Below, piece after piece: positions 36,761 through 50,200 of a stretch of DNA of 64,000 nucleotides. Both the position numbers and the translations under genes were made by a program. Location of the stretch: NCBI GenBank assembly GCA_026874595.1, contig CM049310.1:22544058-22608057 (forward strand), written 5' to 3'. Under the pieces are notes generated by a model that had not been told where the DNA came from, ran no database searches, and saw only the letters and a list, made by a program, of their open reading frames with translations. Origin of the DNA: Sipunculus nudus (lineage: Eukaryota > Annelida > Sipuncula > Golfingiida > Sipunculidae). Within the stretch, counting starts at the first letter, position 1, and every line of letters starts with the position of its first letter.

Positions 36761-39700
36761 ACAAGGCCTACAGGCCTAATGCGAACCTGTGCAAAGTTTA
36801 GGAGTATGAATGGAGGTTTATTTTTAAAATTTAATATTGATCCTCCTAAGTCCTGCATATCTACCTTAGTCATTATGATTTCAGCAAAATGGACGTTTCT
36901 GACCTGCAAGTTTCGGACTAGGACATTTTAAAACCAGAATATGGGTAGTCGACAAGCCACTATGTGTATCCGCAGAAATCTGAGTGGGACGGGTGAAGTG
37001 AGGCATGGATTAAGTGGCAAGGGGAATACATTGTGTTGTGTTGCATATTAGCATGGATGTCTGCAGCTTAAACGTGAATGTAGGTGGTGCCACCTGTCAT
37101 AAAATCGAGAAAATTGTCCAGTATGTATAAACCTGCAAAATTTCAGGTGGATAAGTCAAACCACTGCCGAGATATGAGTGATTTTATCCCAAGGCAGATC
37201 AACAGATGGATGCTGTGCATAAGTGGTTGCAGGTGGCGCCAAGAGCTATGTGAGATCTATACACATGCAAAATTTAGGCCTAATTGGTCAAACGGTTCCC
37301 GAGATATGAGCTTGGATGTCTGCAGAGTAAATGTGAATGTAGGTTGCGACACCTGTCATAAAATCGAGAAAGCTGTCAAGGATGTAAAATACCTGCAAAA
37401 TTTCAGGTGGATAAGTCAAACCACTGCTGAGATATGAGTGATTTTAACCTAAGGCAGATGAACAGATGGATGTTGTGCATAAATGGTTGCAGGTGGCACC
37501 ACCAGTTTTGCGTATGATGAAGAGCTATGTGAGATCTATACACATGCAAAATTTTGGCCCTATCGGTCAAACGGTTCCCGAGATATGAGCTTGGATGTCT
37601 GCAGAGTAAATGTGAATGTAGGTGGCGCCACCTGTCATAAAATCGAGAAACCTGTCCATGATGTATAAACCTGCAAAATTTCAGGTGGATCAGTCAAACC
37701 ACTGCTGAAATTTGAGTAATATTATCCCAAGGCAGATGAACAGATGGACGCTGTGCATAAATGGTTGCAGGTGGCACCACCAGTTTTGCCTATGATGAAG
37801 AGCTATGTGAGATCTATACACAAGCAAAATTTTGGCCCAATCGGTCAAACAGTTCCCAAGATATGAGCTTGAATGTCTACATAGTAAATGTGAATGAAGG
37901 TGGCGCCACCTGTCAAAAAATCGAGAAAGCTGTCCAGGATGTATAAACCTGCAAAATTTCAGGTGGATAAGTCAAACCACTGCTGAGATATGAGTGATTT
38001 TAACCTTAGGCAGATGAACAGATGGACGCTGTGCATAAATGGTTGCAGATGGCACCACCAGTTTTGCCTATGATCAAGAGCTATGTGAGATCTAGACACA
38101 TGCAAAATTTTGGCCCAATCGGTCAAAAGGTTCCCGAGATATGAGCTTGAATGTCTGCATAGTAAATGTGAATGTAGGTGGCGCCACCTGTCATAAAATC
38201 GAGAAAGCTGTCCAGGATGTATAAAACTGCAAAATTTCAGGTGGATAAGTCAAACCACTGCTAAGATACGAGTGATTTTATCCAAAGGCAGATGAACAGA
38301 TGGACGCTGTGCATAAGTGGTTGCAGGTGGCACCACCAGTTTTGCCTATGATTAAGAGCTATTTTAGATCTAGACACATGCAAAATTTGGCCCTATCGGT
38401 CAAACGGTTCCCGAGATATGAGCTTGGATGTCTGCAGAGTAAATGTGAATGTAGGTGGCGCAACCTGTCATAAAATCGAGAAAGCTGTCCAGGATGTATA
38501 AACCTGCAAAATTTCAGGTGGATAAGTCAAACCACTGCTGAGATATGAGTAATATTATCCCAAGGCAGATGAACAGATGGATGCTGTGCAAAAATGGTTG
38601 GAGGTGGGGCCACAATTTTTAGTGTATGTTATAAAGCTATCAAAGGGCTACATTTGTGCAAAATCTTTAGCCTGATCGGTCAAACGGTTTCCGAGATATG
38701 TGGGTTTATGCGTGGAAACAGACGCACAAATGGACACTGGGCAGCAAGGAAAGGTCAGATGTCAACCAAAAATAAAGGCGCAGCAGTTCACATGTGACCT
38801 GATGATAAACCCGATTTGCTTAAAATGCAAGCCAAGTTTTTTCAAACAGTTGAAAGATATAGTTCCAATAATCTGGGAATTCTGCATCTAAACATTGTAT
38901 CCAGACATCTAGACGCTGTGTCTAGACGTCTAGACACATTGTCTAGACCCCCCCCCCAGCCAGGTCAGTTGCCATGGTGATGTCTGGACCCCACCTGTTT
39001 GTACTGAGTGACCTCTTGACTTGGCTGCATGAAGTCAAATCTGTTTTCAAATACAGAAAGCCTTTTTCAATTGGCTACAATGCTTTTTTAAAACTGTATA
39101 CAATGCTTTTTTAAAACTGTATTTACCCAATCTATTCTTATAAAAATGGCAGAACCCTACCATAGAATAATTCTTGTAAAGTTTAAACCAATCAGCTGAA
39201 CAGTTTCATCATAAATCAGTGTATGAGCTAGAAGAGTTTAAAATTACATTTTCGCTTGTAAAAAACACATCAATGTAGGTGGCGCCACCAATACCTCTAA
39301 ATCAGATATGACATATGTGACAAACATTGGTATAAAATTTGGTCATTATAGCTCTAGCCATTTCTGAGATTTTAATTTTAGTGTGCTTTTTTGGACAGAT
39401 GACTCAGTTCAACCTCCTGTAACTCGGCCAAAAATCTCCGAACTGGAACCATTCGAACAAACTTGAGAGAGATTGTTCCAGAGATCATTTCTGTGATATA
39501 TTGGACAATTTGGCTGGACAGTTTCAGAGAAGAAGATTTTTAAAGGTTTTTAAGCTTTTTCTCTATAAAATCTAAATTAATGTAGATACCCAATAATAAG
39601 CTCCAGGCCACCAAGTTTCACATGTGACGAATTCTTACATGTAATTTGGAGCTGCTAGCTCCGACAGTTTCTGACTTACAGCCATGGACGGCGGAAAGCC

Positions 39701-39768
39701 AGCCCTGGACGGCGGACAGCGGACGGACGACGCTGCGCCATCGCATAAGCTCACAGGTTCGCTAAAAA
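36761..39768 (-). mobile_element. Family B element, reverse, inserted in another family B copy
   Basis: Bounded by ACAAGGCCTACAGGCCTAAT (36761) and CAGGTTCGCTAAAAA (to 39768). The flanks CCATTTGAA and CTTGAATTATCAACATC are contiguous in the forward paralogue at about 26530-26560, which shows precise insertion at a T-rich target. Contains B modules, the perfect palindrome at 38917-38938, and C modules. Confidence 0.7.
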
Positions 39769-41354
39769 CTTGAATTATCAACATCTAAGTGGCTTATGAG
39801 AAGAAGATTTTTGTAGCCACTTAGCAAAAATGGGCTGTTATGGTATATGACTAAATTCAGCTTCCCATAACTTAGCCAAAAGTCATTGAACTGAGACCGT
39901 TTGAACAAACTTCAGAAAGCACTTCACTAAAACCATTTCTGTGCGATATTAAACAATTTGGCCATATCGTTTCAGAGAAGAAGTTATTTGTAGCTGTCAG
40001 TATGATACGGGCACTGATGACCCCCGTACAAAAAAGGCCGATGCAGGTGGCGCCACCAATACCTCAATTTAAGATAAGACTCATGTGACCAACATTGGCA
40101 TAAAATTTGGTGATTAAAGCTCCAGCTGTTTCTAAGATTGTAATTTTAGTATGCTTTTTTGGACAGATGACTAAGTTCAACTAGCTGTAACTCAGCCAAA
40201 AATCACCAAACTTAAACCATTCGAACAAATTTGAGAGAGATTGTTCCAGGGATCATTTCTGTGAAAAATTGGACAATATGGCTGAACAGTTTCGGAGAAG
40301 AAGATTTTAAAACTTTTTTAGCTTTTTCCCTATAAAATCTAAGAAAATTCAGTTAGCCAAAAAATAAGCAAAATCTGATAGAGTTTTTCAGATGACTAAT
40401 TTTTGGCATAAAATGTCGTGATGCTAACTCTTGCTGTTTTAAAGTTAGTATGGGTTAACGTACAGACGCAGGACGCCGGACGACGCCACACCATTGCATA
40501 AGCTCACAGGTTCGCTAAAAAGTTTTATATTAATATGTCCAGCCATTCCCATGAAATCTAGCCTTCTTGTATAAAGTCAGCTGAGCTAAAATGACCATGC
40601 ACATTTTTTAAGGACATCCCTGGGTGGCAAGACAGAAGATTCTTCAACAGTGAAGTTTTGTACCCTTTATAGGTCACCATTTCAGGTTTCCATGGAGATT
40701 GGCCATGGATGTACAGTTAGAGGTTTCTAGGTCTACCTGTTACAATTTGTGCCTTGTTAACAGACGAACTGAAGGTCTCAAAAATAGAGAAAATAATACT
40801 TAAACAATAGAAAATTCAGGTGGCACCACCAGTCTTCAGGAAATGATGAAACACTATTTGATTAAATTAATATAAATGGAAAGAATCATGGCAAACAATG
40901 CATTTGTTATTCAGATATTGGAGCTTTTGTATCAAATTTTTTATTTTTCTGTTGGGGGGGGGGGGGGGGTATTCGCAAGCCCCATATCTTGGAGGATATA
41001 GGTCACAGTGACCTAATTTCAGGTTTCCAATGAGATTTTTTATGGACCTCCATGGGTTTCCAGTGAGAAGTTTCAAGGGTCAGCTGTTACTATTTCTGCC
41101 CTGTCTAGACTGTCCAACAGATAAAGAGCTCAGATGACTTTCAGTCAGGATGAGCTAACAATGGGGAATTGACGCTTATTTTATTCTCTTTTTTTTTACT
41201 CCTTTTTCCTGAGAAGACTTTTTTTTTTACCAGAGCACTCACTCTTTTTTGGGGGGCATTACCTTTGGCAGGCCTTTTATATTTGACTGACTGACACAGG
41301 TGTTATATGAAAGTCTTGTCTATTAAAACAAAAACAAGTCAATTTGTGTATATC

Positions 41355-41360
41355 TTTATT
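41355..41360 (-). terminator. MRPS14: MRPS14 polyadenylation signal
   Basis: TTTATT on the plus strand (AATAAA in sense), about 320 bp after the MRPS14 stop codon. It is the first good signal downstream. Confidence 0.6.
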
Positions 41361-41680
41361 CTGACAGCGTCTTTTACACCTGTCCTGACCATGGACATTC
41401 CTTGATATCTGCAACATGTTACTAAATAACAATGATGCCCTACTGCCCACACTTCCTATCATCATATAATTAAGAATTACCACATGGATTTTGCACTTCC
41501 TTGAAGACTTATTGTGGTAATATTGTCAATTAGCAGCTCTGCCAGTCCTGTCATCCAAGATGTTACATGTGACACCTGACTAAACAGACTCATGACACCT
41601 TGGATGTGTTGTCATAATATATCTGAATTTCTGTCTCAATTTATAAGGATGTGAGACCTGTATAATCACACCTGGCCAGG

Positions 41681-41863
41681 TTACCATGTGGCTCTGGTAA
41701 CCCCTGATAGTTTGTTATAATCTGCCAGGTGTCGCCACATTAACCTGCTGATCCTCCACCTCCTCAGGTTCCCTCTAGGTCTGGATGTCATGATGCATCT
41801 ACGCACCAGTCGCGTACTGCAGCTGTTGACAGGAAAAGCTTTGATCTCTGATGTGGCCACTAC
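41681..41863 (-). CDS. MRPS14: MRPS14 exon 3 with stop
   Basis: Stop TAA at 41683-41681. Encodes [20 protein letters not shown], then [11 protein letters not shown]...SGVTRATW, the most conserved part of the family. Confidence 0.95.
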   Translation of the reverse strand, partial: VVATSEIKAFPVNSCSTRLVRRCIMTSRPRGNLRRWRISRLMWRHLADYNKLSGVTRATW

Positions 41864-44800
41864 CTACATGAAAATATAACAATATTAAAGAAAACCCCAA
41901 AATTAATTTATATACATATAAATTTATATATAAACACTACATGACAGTCCTCTGAAACAGAATACAGGATATGAAGTGAATTCTGTGAAAAAGAAGTACT
42001 CTGCCACTCCCTGAAATTCATGTAAAATACCTGCAAATCCTAACGAGTACCTAACTTCACCAAGCTGGCTGCATCAGTGCCACACTACAGTTTAATAACC
42101 ATCAGCCAAGGCACTTTTATTTCAGATGTAGGAGGATTTTCAGCAACTCAAGCCAAAAGAAATTTTAAAGTACCTAATTATAACATTTTTTGTTGCAGAC
42201 TTAATGATGATTAAAAAACTAATGCCATTCAGTTTACATTCTGGCTTTGTGGATGCTTCAGTCCAAAGTTTGATCTGTCCATTTAAAGGACTTGTATAGG
42301 GGTGTAGGATCTGTGTACCATATAAGATATTTTGTAGATTTATTCACTTTTAATGTCAAAATTGACTGTGCAGGCCAAATTCCCATGAATTTCCAGTGCC
42401 TTAGGGGCATGACCAAAATTTCAAAGAATTTCAAGGCTTCCATTTTTTGTTGTTTTAAATTCCATGACTTTCGAGGTGTTCAAGAACCCTCAGAAACCCT
42501 ATGTATTTGATAACAGAAAACCTGTGACCTACCCTTCACATTTACTGACATGGATAAAAAGTACTTCACGTCCCAGTAAACCCTATATAGGCTAATAAAC
42601 ATACATGGCATCCATGACCAGAGAACTGACTGGCATGCCACCCAGTACCTGCTACTTCAAATATTCAGTCTCCATGTAAACTTCCATTTATTAAATTGAG
42701 GATTTTTGCCAACAGGTGATGCAACCTTCACTAGTCTGTTGATTCTGAAGCTAAAAGTAAATTTATGTTAACCATTAGAACATTACAATTAATCAATAAC
42801 TATTGGTCTAAGAAAACATTTTTAACATACTTTTCAGGCCACTTTACCTCTGTGTTTCAACTCCATGTTTATGTTAAATTTGAAAAATAATAACAAATAA
42901 AAAGAATAAAGTGGAACAGATTAGAACATCAAGCTAGGTTGCTCTCCCTGATGACCCTCACCAGCAAAGAAACTACTTCTGTCTGATGCAGCATGAAGCT
43001 CTATTTATTATGTTTAGCACATGTAATTGATCTACAACTAAAACAGAAAAAACTTGAAATAATAACTGAAATTTCCAGCATTACCTGTAATTCTGGTGGA
43101 AGAAGATCGTTTTTTCGTAAGGAGTTGACTCTAAGTCTGTCAGTAGCATACTGCTTAACAGTCTGTCGACGAAGGACATCCTTTCGCATCCGCCAGTTAA
43201 CATATCTTGTCCGAACTTGGTTTTGCTGAACATTTGTGGCACCTAAAACTGTCTGATATGGCCCACGGAGTATCTACAATCAAAACAGTGGTGCCATAAT
43301 AATCGTTGGTGGTGTGATGATATTAATAATTTTTGGATGATATACAGACACGACCACTGAGTGTTAGGATATAAATACTAGTATTATAGGCATTTTTAGA
43401 CTGTTTATTATTATTATAAATACTATAATAAAAATTTCTTGCCTGCATGTCTAATAATGGCTTATCTTATCTTAATGCACAGATGGGAACACAATATATA
43501 TAGAGATATGGATCATGAGAACCAGTAAAATCAGGAAGCCTGCAGCATTTTATTCTATAATACAAATACACCCATTCTCTTGATGCCTACATTAGTGTTT
43601 TTTGGGGTAATCTTATGTAAAAACAATAAAAAATAAATATTTCCGTGGTACCAAAGTATTCCAAGACAATCAATCCCCCCCCCCCCCTTTGTAAATAGGC
43701 CCCCCCATCTTCAGCAGCATATACTGATACTCGGCAAGTGACTATGGTTTCTTCCATCTATCAACTTGAGAAACAATTTTTTCACCAAATATGGGGGCCA
43801 ATACGGTGAATTACTCAGTAGTAAAATAGAAAAGAGCATGTATTTATTTAACGGAAACGGGAAGGTAGGTGGTGCCTTCTGTCTGGTTTACGAGAAAACT
43901 TTCCCAGATGGATAGACATGCCAAATTTAAGACTACTTGAACCACTCCGGAGATATGAGCAATTTTTGCCCAAAGCAGATGTACAGATGGACACCATGGC
44001 AAAACAATTGCAGATGGCGCCACCAGTCTTGCGTACAAGATGGTGGCTTCCAAGATCTATGGATATGCACAATTTCAGGCTTTTAGGCTACAATTATATG
44101 TGAATGCCCACAAGAAAATTCCTTTTTTCCTTCAAAGAAATGATTGGATTATTAATTGTTCAACTAGACCCTGTGTGACAGACCCTCTGGTTTTGATGGC
44201 AATTTTGAGGTTTTGCGTTCTACAGATTAGAATGTCATAATGGAATTTATGGCCCTATTTCAGCTTCTACAAGTTTAATATCTGCACAAGTCAAATAAAA
44301 CAAGGGGCTAAGACCCATTGCTCACCTGTGACCAATCTGAATATGACAATACTGGAAAGAATGATTCTACAGCAGGAAGAATGATAAAATGATTGTAGAG
44401 AAATTTATTTATATTAAGAAAAACTTCAGGCATGAATTTCCAGCCAATTTTAACAAACTATGGCTGATATCAATGCAGTGTTGAGATTTCAGATTTGTCA
44501 ATGACAGTTATGAAACCAATCATCAACAACTTTCTTCAAACTGCATGATAACAGAGATTTATGTGATCATGACGAAAATCTTTTACTTTCAAGAAGGTAT
44601 GCAAGATGTCTTTGAACTTGAGGAAAACATATTTTTATCCATGAAGTTTTCAAATTAAAGGAAATGAACAAAAAACTAAAACTTACTGATAGCAAATGTA
44701 TATTGGGACATAGAAATGACCACATTTAATCTTGGTTAAAAATAGTTATACACATAGGTATACACATATGTAATTTAATTAACACAAATTTACTGCTTGT

Positions 44801-47181
44801 CATTATTTTGTTTAAACATTCCTCTGATCATCTTCAAATTGAACATTTGTACTGAATGGTGACTTTCTGAAAATTGAGTGCTAATAGTTAATGTTATCAT
44901 TTCTCTCTTGACTGGAAATTCAAAACTTGAGGGATTTTCTGTATATTTTTTGTGTATTGATTGCCTAAAATACATGCATTCACATATGCATGATTAACCA
45001 AGAAGCAAATTTCAACTTTTAAAGTCTTTTATAGAAGTAGAAATCACCCTCCCTCCCCCCCCCCCCCCCCATTGGCTTGGCCTTAATGCTGTCTGTCAGA
45101 AAAGATTTAACATATTATTTGCTTGCTCATGATCCAGTTCTGACTAAATAAGTGACTACATTTTTTATCAAGTGATCTGGTCCACAGGGGGCTGCATTTT
45201 GTTATTAACTTGCTTATTTATTTCTGAACTATAAGCTGGTTTAATGAAAAACAAGAGACCTAGAGGTCACAGCACTCAGCTGAACTTTGTAAAAATTTAG
45301 CAAATGCAAAATTTACTTTTTTTATTACATATTAGCATTTGAAAAGCTAAGAGGAAACTGCTTTGCTATTTGGTGATAATCAAATACTAAATATATGAAT
45401 ACAAGACACAGACTACTACTAGCTGTGCAATTTTTGGACTACATAAAATTTAAGATGCATGAGCTTCTCAGGATCAAATATTTGTCAAACTATCTATATT
45501 TTAACTATGTGAAAGTAATATATGTTAAAAATACCCTCTGGTGATATATGAGACCTAGTATTCTGGAAGGTACTTCTGAGCCCCATAGCTCAGATTTTAG
45601 GGTAACAGACCTAATTACAGCTTTCAATGGAGATTTTTTCATGGACCTTCCTGGATGTCAAGTCAAAAGTTTCTGGGTCTTATGGTTACAATTTGTGCCC
45701 TGGTAACACTAACAGATGACCACATCTTTGAATGTCTCAAAAATAGAGAAAAAAAATGCGTAAAAATTAAAATAAATATAGGTGGTGCCACCAGTCTGCA
45801 GGAACTGATAAAACACTCCATGATGAATATGCATGCAAAAAAATCATGGTGATCAATGCATTAGTCATTCAGTCACTGGAGATTTTGTATCAAATTTTTT
45901 TATTATTCTGGGTAGTACTTGAGCCCATAACTCAGATGATATGGGTAACACAGACCTACTTTAAGGTTTTCAAGGAGATTTTTCATGGACCTCCCTGGAT
46001 ATCAAGTTAGAAGATTCCAGGTCCAGCTGTTACATTTTGTGCCTGGTTAATGGACAGACGAACAGACAGACGACGGACAATGGACAAAGACTGATAACTA
46101 TAGCTCAGATGACTTTCAATCAGCTGAGCTAATAAACAGATTAAAGATATGGCAAAATGAGCTAAATATTAAATTCCAGGAAAGTTTGCCCAAATTCTTG
46201 ATTGAGTGTACCAGTGGTATGCATGGCAAGAAATATTGATGGAATGTTCCACACATTTATAGCAATACATCACTTTGTTGGCACAATTAAATGTGAACTT
46301 TAATTATACAGTAACCTCTTGTGATACAATTACAATACAAAATCCATAATGTAGCAAATGTAAAGAATAATAATGAATTAAATAGTGAAAATTATAACAT
46401 TCATCTGGTTTAAGCATCCTGTCTGTAGGGGTGGGGGTTGAGGATGCAGAGGGGAAGCCAACCTAAGCTGTACCAAGATGAAGGCTGGCAAAGCTAAGCT
46501 GCCAGGACAAAAGCACACCCTGACAAAAGCACACCCTGACAAAAGCCCGCCCAGACAAAAGCCCACTTGACAAGAGCCCACCGGACAAAAGCCAACCCCT
46601 AAAAGTGCAGACCTGGACAAAAGCCCACCCCTGACTAAAATATAAAATCAAATGATTTTACGATGTTTTTCTAAAGTTTTTTAAATATACTGTAGCATTT
46701 ATATAACATTTTTATACTAATGGCAAGTATTATAAATGTTTATGTGCTTGTATACATGCTTATATATCTGTTATATATTATTTTATAACTGTTCAATAAC
46801 ATGTTAATACTTTATAGGAGAACCCCAGGCATTCTCTTTGATGTTTGTGTTTGATTTGATTGCCTAACTTTAGCTGTGGAGACCCCCATCAGAAACCAGC
46901 TAGCTAATTAGCCTGATTATTTGCTCAAGAGATTGTTGTCACATTCCCCTGAATATGGTAAATGGGCCTTTGTGGAACTTAAAGATCAAGAGTATAATTA
47001 TAATTAACATATAAATTCTATTATTATGATTAACATATAATTTATACTATAACTACTAAGCCTACTGACATTATTGTATTTACAGGAAATGTACACCATT
47101 ATATATTATATATACAATATAATATAATATAATTTATTTATATATAGATATATATATATACATATATATGTATAAAAATAA

Positions 47182-47233
<52 letters not shown>

Positions 47234-50200
47234 CTATAAAGTGATCTATGAAAAACATAACACGTCATTAAATCAAATCAACAGTGCGTACATGGAAAAA
47301 AATTTGCCTTAGCCAAAATATTTTAGGTATTGATTTTTTTTTTGATACTAATAACTTAAACAAGGCCTACTGGCCTAATGCGAACCTGTGCAAAGTTTAG
47401 GAGTATGAATGGAGGTTTATTTTTAAAATTTAATATTGATCCTCTTAAGTCCTGCTTATCTACCATTTCAGCAAAATAGACGTTTCCGACCTGCAAGTTT
47501 CAGACTAGGACATTTTAAAACCAGAATATGGGTAGTCGACAAGTGACTATGTGTATCCGCAGAAATCAGAGTGGGACGGGTGAAGTGAGGCATGGATTAA
47601 GTGACAAAGGGAATAGAGTGAGGTGTGTTGCATATTAGCATGGATGTCTGCAGCTTAAACGTGAATGTAGGTGGTACCACCTGTCATAAAATCGAGAAAA
47701 TTGTCCAGGATGTATAAAAATTTCAGGTGGATAAGTCAAACCACTGCTGAGATATGAGTGATTTTATCCCAAGGCAGATAAACAGATGGACGCTGTGCAT
47801 AAGTGGTTGCAGGTAGCGCCACCAGTTTAGCCTATGATGAAGAGCTATGTGAGATCTATACACAAACAAAATTTTGGCCCAATCGGTCAAACGGTTGCCG
47901 AGATATGAGCTTGGATGTCTGCAGAGTAAATGTGAATGTAGGTGGCACCACCTGTCATAAAATCGAGAAAGCTGTCCAGGATGTAAAAACCTGCAAAATT
48001 TCAGGTGGAAAAGGCAGATGAACAGATGGATGCTGTGCATAAACGGTTGCAGGTGAGGCCATCAGTTTTCCCTATGATGAAGAGCTATGCGAGATCTATA
48101 CACATGCAAAATTTTGCCCAAATCGGTCAAACGGTTCCTGAGATATGAGCTTGGATGTCTGCAGAGTAAACATGAAAGTAGGTGGCGCCACCTGTCATAA
48201 AATTGTGAAAGCTGTCCAGGATGTATAAACCTGCGAAATTTCAGGTGGATAAGTCAAACCACTGCTGAGATATGAGTGATTTTATCCCAAGGCAGATGAA
48301 CAGATTGACGCTGTGCATAAGTGGTTGCAGGTGGCGCCACCATTTTTGTGTATGTTATAAAGCTATCAAAGGGCTACAATTGTGCAAAATTGTTAGCCTG
48401 GTCAGTCAAATGGTTCCACAGATATCTGGGTTTATGTGTGGAAACAGACACACAAATGGACGCTGGGCAGCGAGGAAAGGTCAGAGGTCAACCAAAAATG
48501 AGGGCACAGCAGTTCACATGTGACCTGATGATAAACCTGATTCGCTAAAAATGCAAACCAAGTTTTTTCAAACATTTGAAAGATATAGTTCCAATAATAT
48601 GGGAATTCTGCATCTAGACATTGTGTCTAGACGTCTAGACACATTGTCTAGACACCTGCCAGATCCAGGTCAGTTGCCATGGTGATGTCTGGACCTCACC
48701 TGTTAGTACTAAGTGACCTCTTGACTTGGCTGCTGAAACTCAGCATGTTGTCAAATCTGTTTTCAAACACAGAAAGCCTTTTTCAATTGGCTACAATGCT
48801 TTTTAAAAAGCTGTATTTACACAATCTATTCTTATAAAACTGGCAGAACCCTATCATAGAATAATTCTTGTAAAGTTTAAACCAATCAGCTTAACAGTTT
48901 CATCATGAATCAGTGTATAAGCTAGAACAGTTTAAAATTACATTTTCGCTTGTAAAAAATACATCAATGTAGGTGGCGCCACCAATACCTCAATTTCAGA
49001 TATGACATATGTAAGAAACATTGGTATAAAATTTGGCTCTAGCCGTTTCTGAGATTTTAATTTTAGTGTGCTTTTTCTACAGATGACTAAGTTCAACCTC
49101 CTGTAACTCAGCTAAAAATCTCTGAAATGGAACCATTTGAACAAACTTGAGAGAGATTGTTCCAGGGATCATTTCTATGAAATATTGGACAATTTGCCTG
49201 GACAGTTTTGGAGAAGAAGATTTTTAAAGCTTTTTTAGCTTTTTACCTATAAAATCTAAGAAAATACAGTTAGAAAAAAATAAACAAAATCCAATAGAGT
49301 TTTTCAGATGACTGATTATTTGCAAAAAATTTGGTGATGCTAGCTTCTGCCATTTTTGAGATAGCAAGACGCCGCACCATCGCATAAGCTCACAGGTTCG
49401 CTAAAAATTTGCAAAAAGCAGATCTAATTAAGGGTATACAATTGAATCTTGAATAATGAAAGATATATCCCTAAAAAAAGTCTCTAGCTTCAACAATAAC
49501 CATGTTAAATGGGTAAATATATTTCCTGATGTTTTACAAAGTGCCTTATGTTCGGGCACATAACTTCAAGAATTTACACAATACTGACCTAATTTCTGGT
49601 ATGTACATAGCAAATGTATAGAGGAATATGTATTTTTAACTGATCACAAACAGATCAGTGGTTTTGATATTAAGCAGTCTTGAAGTGCAACAATGGGTTT
49701 TTATGGAAAATAAAGGTTTTTCCTTAATATCTTGAAGGAACATAGACCTAGTGATCCAATTTTTGGTATGGCTGGAAATTTTGGGGATATCTTACTGTAT
49801 GCCAAATTTTGGATTTTTAGGTCTTTGGTTTCAAAACATGTATGTTAACAGAGGGCGGGCCGGATGATGGACAAAGGACCATGACTATAGCTCAGATGAC
49901 TTACTGGTATAATCAGCTGAGCTAAAAAAATTGTCCAAACTATTCTTATAAGAAAATAAGAAGAAAAACTTATGAAGATGAAAAAGATTTCGCAAGAAAT
50001 TTACGGAGAATTGATTCAAAAAGTATTCAAAGAACCGGAAAATATAATTCAGAAATGGAGTCAGGACTCAGAATTTGACTGTCATGATGAGGTATTTAAA
50101 GCATTTAGACACATAGAAAGAGTCACAATTTCAGAGAAACTGAGAGATTGTCAGTTTAAATTAATACATAGAATTCTGCCTTTAAATCCATTCTTATTTA

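Larger units (their letters stand above)
35019..40521 (-). mobile_element. Family B element, reverse, with nested family B copies
   Basis: The inverted right end ACAAGGCCTACAGGCCTAAT is at 35019 and a left end GCTCACAGGTTCGCTAAAAA at 40502-40521. A complete second reverse copy (36761-39768) is inserted inside. Further decayed left ends lie near 35815 and 36178, so more than one event is layered here. Confidence 0.55.
34880..41157 (-). mobile_element. Family A element, reverse, carrying family B insertions
   Basis: The right end (inverted) ACAAGTGACCCATGTGTCATGACG starts at 34880. The left-end hairpin (inverted) AGCTCAGATGACTTTCAGTC ends at 41157. Most of the interior (35019-40521) is reverse family B sequence, so only about 0.8 kb is the outer element. 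Confidence 0.55.

Noticed and set aside
46378-46651. Minus-strand glycine/leucine-rich frames
   Set aside because: Encoded by the GACAAAAGCCCACCC minisatellite.
30963-48523. Many similar 60-117 residue frames reading [20 protein letters not shown]-type sequence
   Set aside because: They are the same B-module DNA repeated, start at chance ATGs and end within one module. Copies differ by frameshifts and stops, and the opposite strand is equally open.
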